Positions 62,919 through 64,000 of a DNA stretch of 64,000 nt are shown piece after piece. A model generated the notes under the pieces. That model was not told the origin of the DNA and made no database searches. It was given only the letters and a program-made list of their open reading frames with translations. How positions within the stretch are numbered: position 1 is the first letter of the stretch; the number at the start of each line of letters is the position of its first letter. The DNA is taken from positions 682,001-746,000 of the forward strand of contig CAWEZO010000007.1 of the NCBI GenBank assembly GCA_963813635.1, written 5' to 3'. The translations under genes and the position numbers were made by a program. This DNA comes from JBBRZM01 sp963813635 (GTDB lineage: Bacteria; Actinomycetota; Acidimicrobiia; IMCC26256; JBBRZM01).

Positions 62919-62953
62919 GCCGGTGGCTCCGAGCAGTCGGTGGGCGCACGAGT

Positions 62954-62969
62954 ATGACGCCGGAGTCAG
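62954..62969. promoter_or_regulatory. Putative operator palindrome, copy 7
   Basis: ATGACGCCGGAGTCAG, with TGAC/GTCA arms intact and one substitution in CTGAC. It lies between the synthetase operon (62918, minus) and the ferredoxin-reductase genes (63027, plus). Confidence 0.52.
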
Positions 62970-63026
62970 GAACCGGGCTAGTCCCGGGCGCTAGGGTGCC
63001 CCGCACGTCGCCGTGAGGAGGCTCGC

Positions 63027-63218
63027 ATGCGCATCGTCGTCGACTATGACAAGTGCCAGAGCAACGCCGTGTGCATGGGCATCGAGCCCGCGGTGTTCGA
63101 AGTACGCGACGACAACTTCCTCTACGTGCTCCAGGAGAATCCGCCCGAGGAGCTGCGCCCGAAGATGGAAGAGGCCGTCCGCATGTGCCCCACCCAGGCC
63201 ATCTCGATCGAGGGGTAA
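63027..63218 (+). CDS. Small ferredoxin (3Fe-4S type)
   Basis: 63 residues from ATG 63027 with GAGGAGG upstream. Cys pattern KCQSNAVC...RMCPTQAISIEG, like the ferredoxin at 19866; Ala sits where the second ligand is replaced. It is followed by GTG 63219 of the reductase, one base after its TAA, so they are an operon. The pair would deliver electrons from NAD(P)H to a P450 or Rieske-type oxygenase. Confidence 0.86.
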   Translation: MRIVVDYDKCQSNAVCMGIEPAVFEVRDDNFLYVLQENPPEELRPKMEEAVRMCPTQAISIEG

Positions 63219-64000
63219 GTGCCCGACACGATCGTCGTCGTCGGCGCGTCACTCGCAGGGCTGCGCGCAGTCGAAGCACTCCGCCGAGAAGGCTACGGGG
63301 GCCGCATCGTCGTCGCCGGCGCGGAACCGCACCTCCCGTACGACCGGCCGCCGATGTCCAAAGAGCTGCTCGCCGGCAGGACGGAGCCGGAGCAGATAGC
63401 GCTGCGCAAACAGCCGTACGAGGATCTCGACGCCGACTGGCGCCTCGGGCGACGCGCCACCGCGCTCGACATCGGTAAGCGTGAGGTCGAGCTGCGCGAC
63501 GGTGAGCGGTTGCCCTTCGACGGGTTGGTGATTGCAACCGGCGCGACGCCGCGCACGCTGCCGAACCAGCCGACGATGGCCGGCCTGTTCACGTTGCGCA
63601 CACTCGACGACTGTCTCGCGATCCGCGGGCTGCTGGACGCGTCGCCCGCACGGGTGGTCGTCATCGGTGCCGGGTTCATCGGCGCGGAGGTGGCGGCCAC
63701 ATGTCGGGTTCGGGGCGTCGGCGTCACGGTGCTCGAGGCACTTCCGGCCCCGATGGTGCGAGGTGTCGGACCGGTCATCGGCGAGGTGCTGGGCGAGATA
63801 CACCGCGACCATGGCGTCGACCTCCGTTGCAACGTGGTCGTGGACGGATTCGTGGGTGACGACCATGTCACGGGCGTGCGCCTTGCCGACGCGACGGTGA
63901 TCGAGGGTGACCTCGTGCTCGTCGCCGTCGGTGTCGCGCCCGAGACCCGCTGGCTCGACGGGTCCGGCCTGACGCTCGACAACGGCGTGGTGTGCGACGA
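63219..64000 (+). CDS. Ferredoxin reductase, FAD-dependent, C-terminal end outside window
   Basis: At least 260 residues, running off the window. GTG 63219 gives PDTIVVVGASLAGLRAVEAL (FAD GxGxxG-like), HLPYDRPPMSKELLAG, the second Rossmann RVVVIGAGFIGAEVAATCRV (NAD) and VLVAVGVAPETRWLDGSGLT. This is the putidaredoxin-reductase/RubB family that reduces ferredoxins. Coupled to the ferredoxin gene; both share the operator copy 7 region with the acyl-CoA synthetase. Confidence 0.88.
   Translation, partial: MPDTIVVVGASLAGLRAVEALRREGYGGRIVVAGAEPHLPYDRPPMSKELLAGRTEPEQIALRKQPYEDLDADWRLGRRATALDIGKREVELRDGERLPFDGLVIATGATPRTLPNQPTMAGLFTLRTLDDCLAIRGLLDASPARVVVIGAGFIGAEVAATCRVRGVGVTVLEALPAPMVRGVGPVIGEVLGEIHRDHGVDLRCNVVVDGFVGDDHVTGVRLADATVIEGDLVLVAVGVAPETRWLDGSGLTLDNGVVCD

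Noticed and set aside
61554..62957. A 467-codon plus-strand open frame
   Set aside because: Antisense to the acyl-CoA synthetase, which has clear domain order on the minus strand.
1..64000. tRNA, rRNA, CRISPR array, prophage or toxin-antitoxin systems
   Set aside because: No cloverleaf, regular spacer-repeat series, phage structural genes or paired small genes were recognised.

Overview
The window is high-GC DNA with strong G/C third positions, frequent GTG and TTG starts and many 4-nt start/stop overlaps. It reads as an actinobacterium, and the gene mix (many acyl-CoA dehydrogenases, FadD ligases, SDRs, F420-type LLM oxidoreductases, OB-fold/thiolase pairs, PF04909 amidohydrolases) would fit an Acidimicrobiia-like or mycobacteria-like lineage; the taxonomy is inference. 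Almost everything belongs to CoA-thioester catabolism of a steroid-like or terpenoid-like substrate.

Layout. 1-833: broken insertion sequences (an IS256-type 5' end, IS481-type pieces in both orientations). 0.87-11.1 kb: divergent SDRs, an LLM oxidoreductase, a DUF2889/SnoaL/FadD operon, an alpha/beta-hydrolase/bicupin pair, a MaoC-like dehydratase, FadD and an SDR. 11.2-18.6 kb: PHP protein, thiolase, methyltransferase, phosphotransferase, HisN-like phosphatase, FGGY kinase and a cytochrome P450 that ends at a very strong hairpin. 18.6-28 kb: amidohydrolase, ferredoxin, a two-domain FadE34-like dehydrogenase, membrane proteins, acyl-CoA dehydrogenase, FadD, TetR. 28-35 kb: small ABM/VOC-type genes, truncated genes, an SDR-hydratase-thiolase operon divergent from a dehydratase, a membrane-anchored protein and a decayed sterol desaturase. 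35-48 kb: SDR, LLM and Gfo/Idh genes, then a ten-gene minus-strand run echA20-ipdA-ipdB-ipdC-OB-fold-Ltp thiolase-FadE-FadE-Zn ribbon-fadA6 divergent from an SDR, closely resembling the mycobacterial steroid ring C/D (HIP-CoA) locus. 48-52.2 kb: housekeeping-like genes (membrane protein, hydrolase, DegV, MFS, PlsY). 52.3-64 kb: SDR-FadE-two-domain CaiB operon, amidohydrolase, OB-fold/thiolase/hydratase/NDP-forming acyl-CoA synthetase operon, and a ferredoxin/ferredoxin-reductase pair running off the end.

How it fits together. FadD ligases, the NDP-forming synthetase and CaiB would make CoA thioesters; FadE proteins desaturate; MaoC-like and crotonase-like proteins hydrate; SDRs oxidise; thiolases and Ltp/OB-fold pairs cleave; EchA20 and IpdAB open the last rings. 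The P450 with ferredoxin and reductase would start oxygenation. A 16-bp palindrome CTGAC-N6-GTCAG (one 14-bp variant) recurs in six intergenic regions, one of which has two copies, and marks most catabolic units as a likely single regulon.

Caution: many genes carry +1 frameshifts. They are dense at 20.2-22.4, 29.7-33.4 and 52.3-56.7 kb and scattered elsewhere. Nearly all look like single-base insertions, which points to poorly polished sequence and not to pseudogenes. Coordinates given for such genes span the reconstructed gene.
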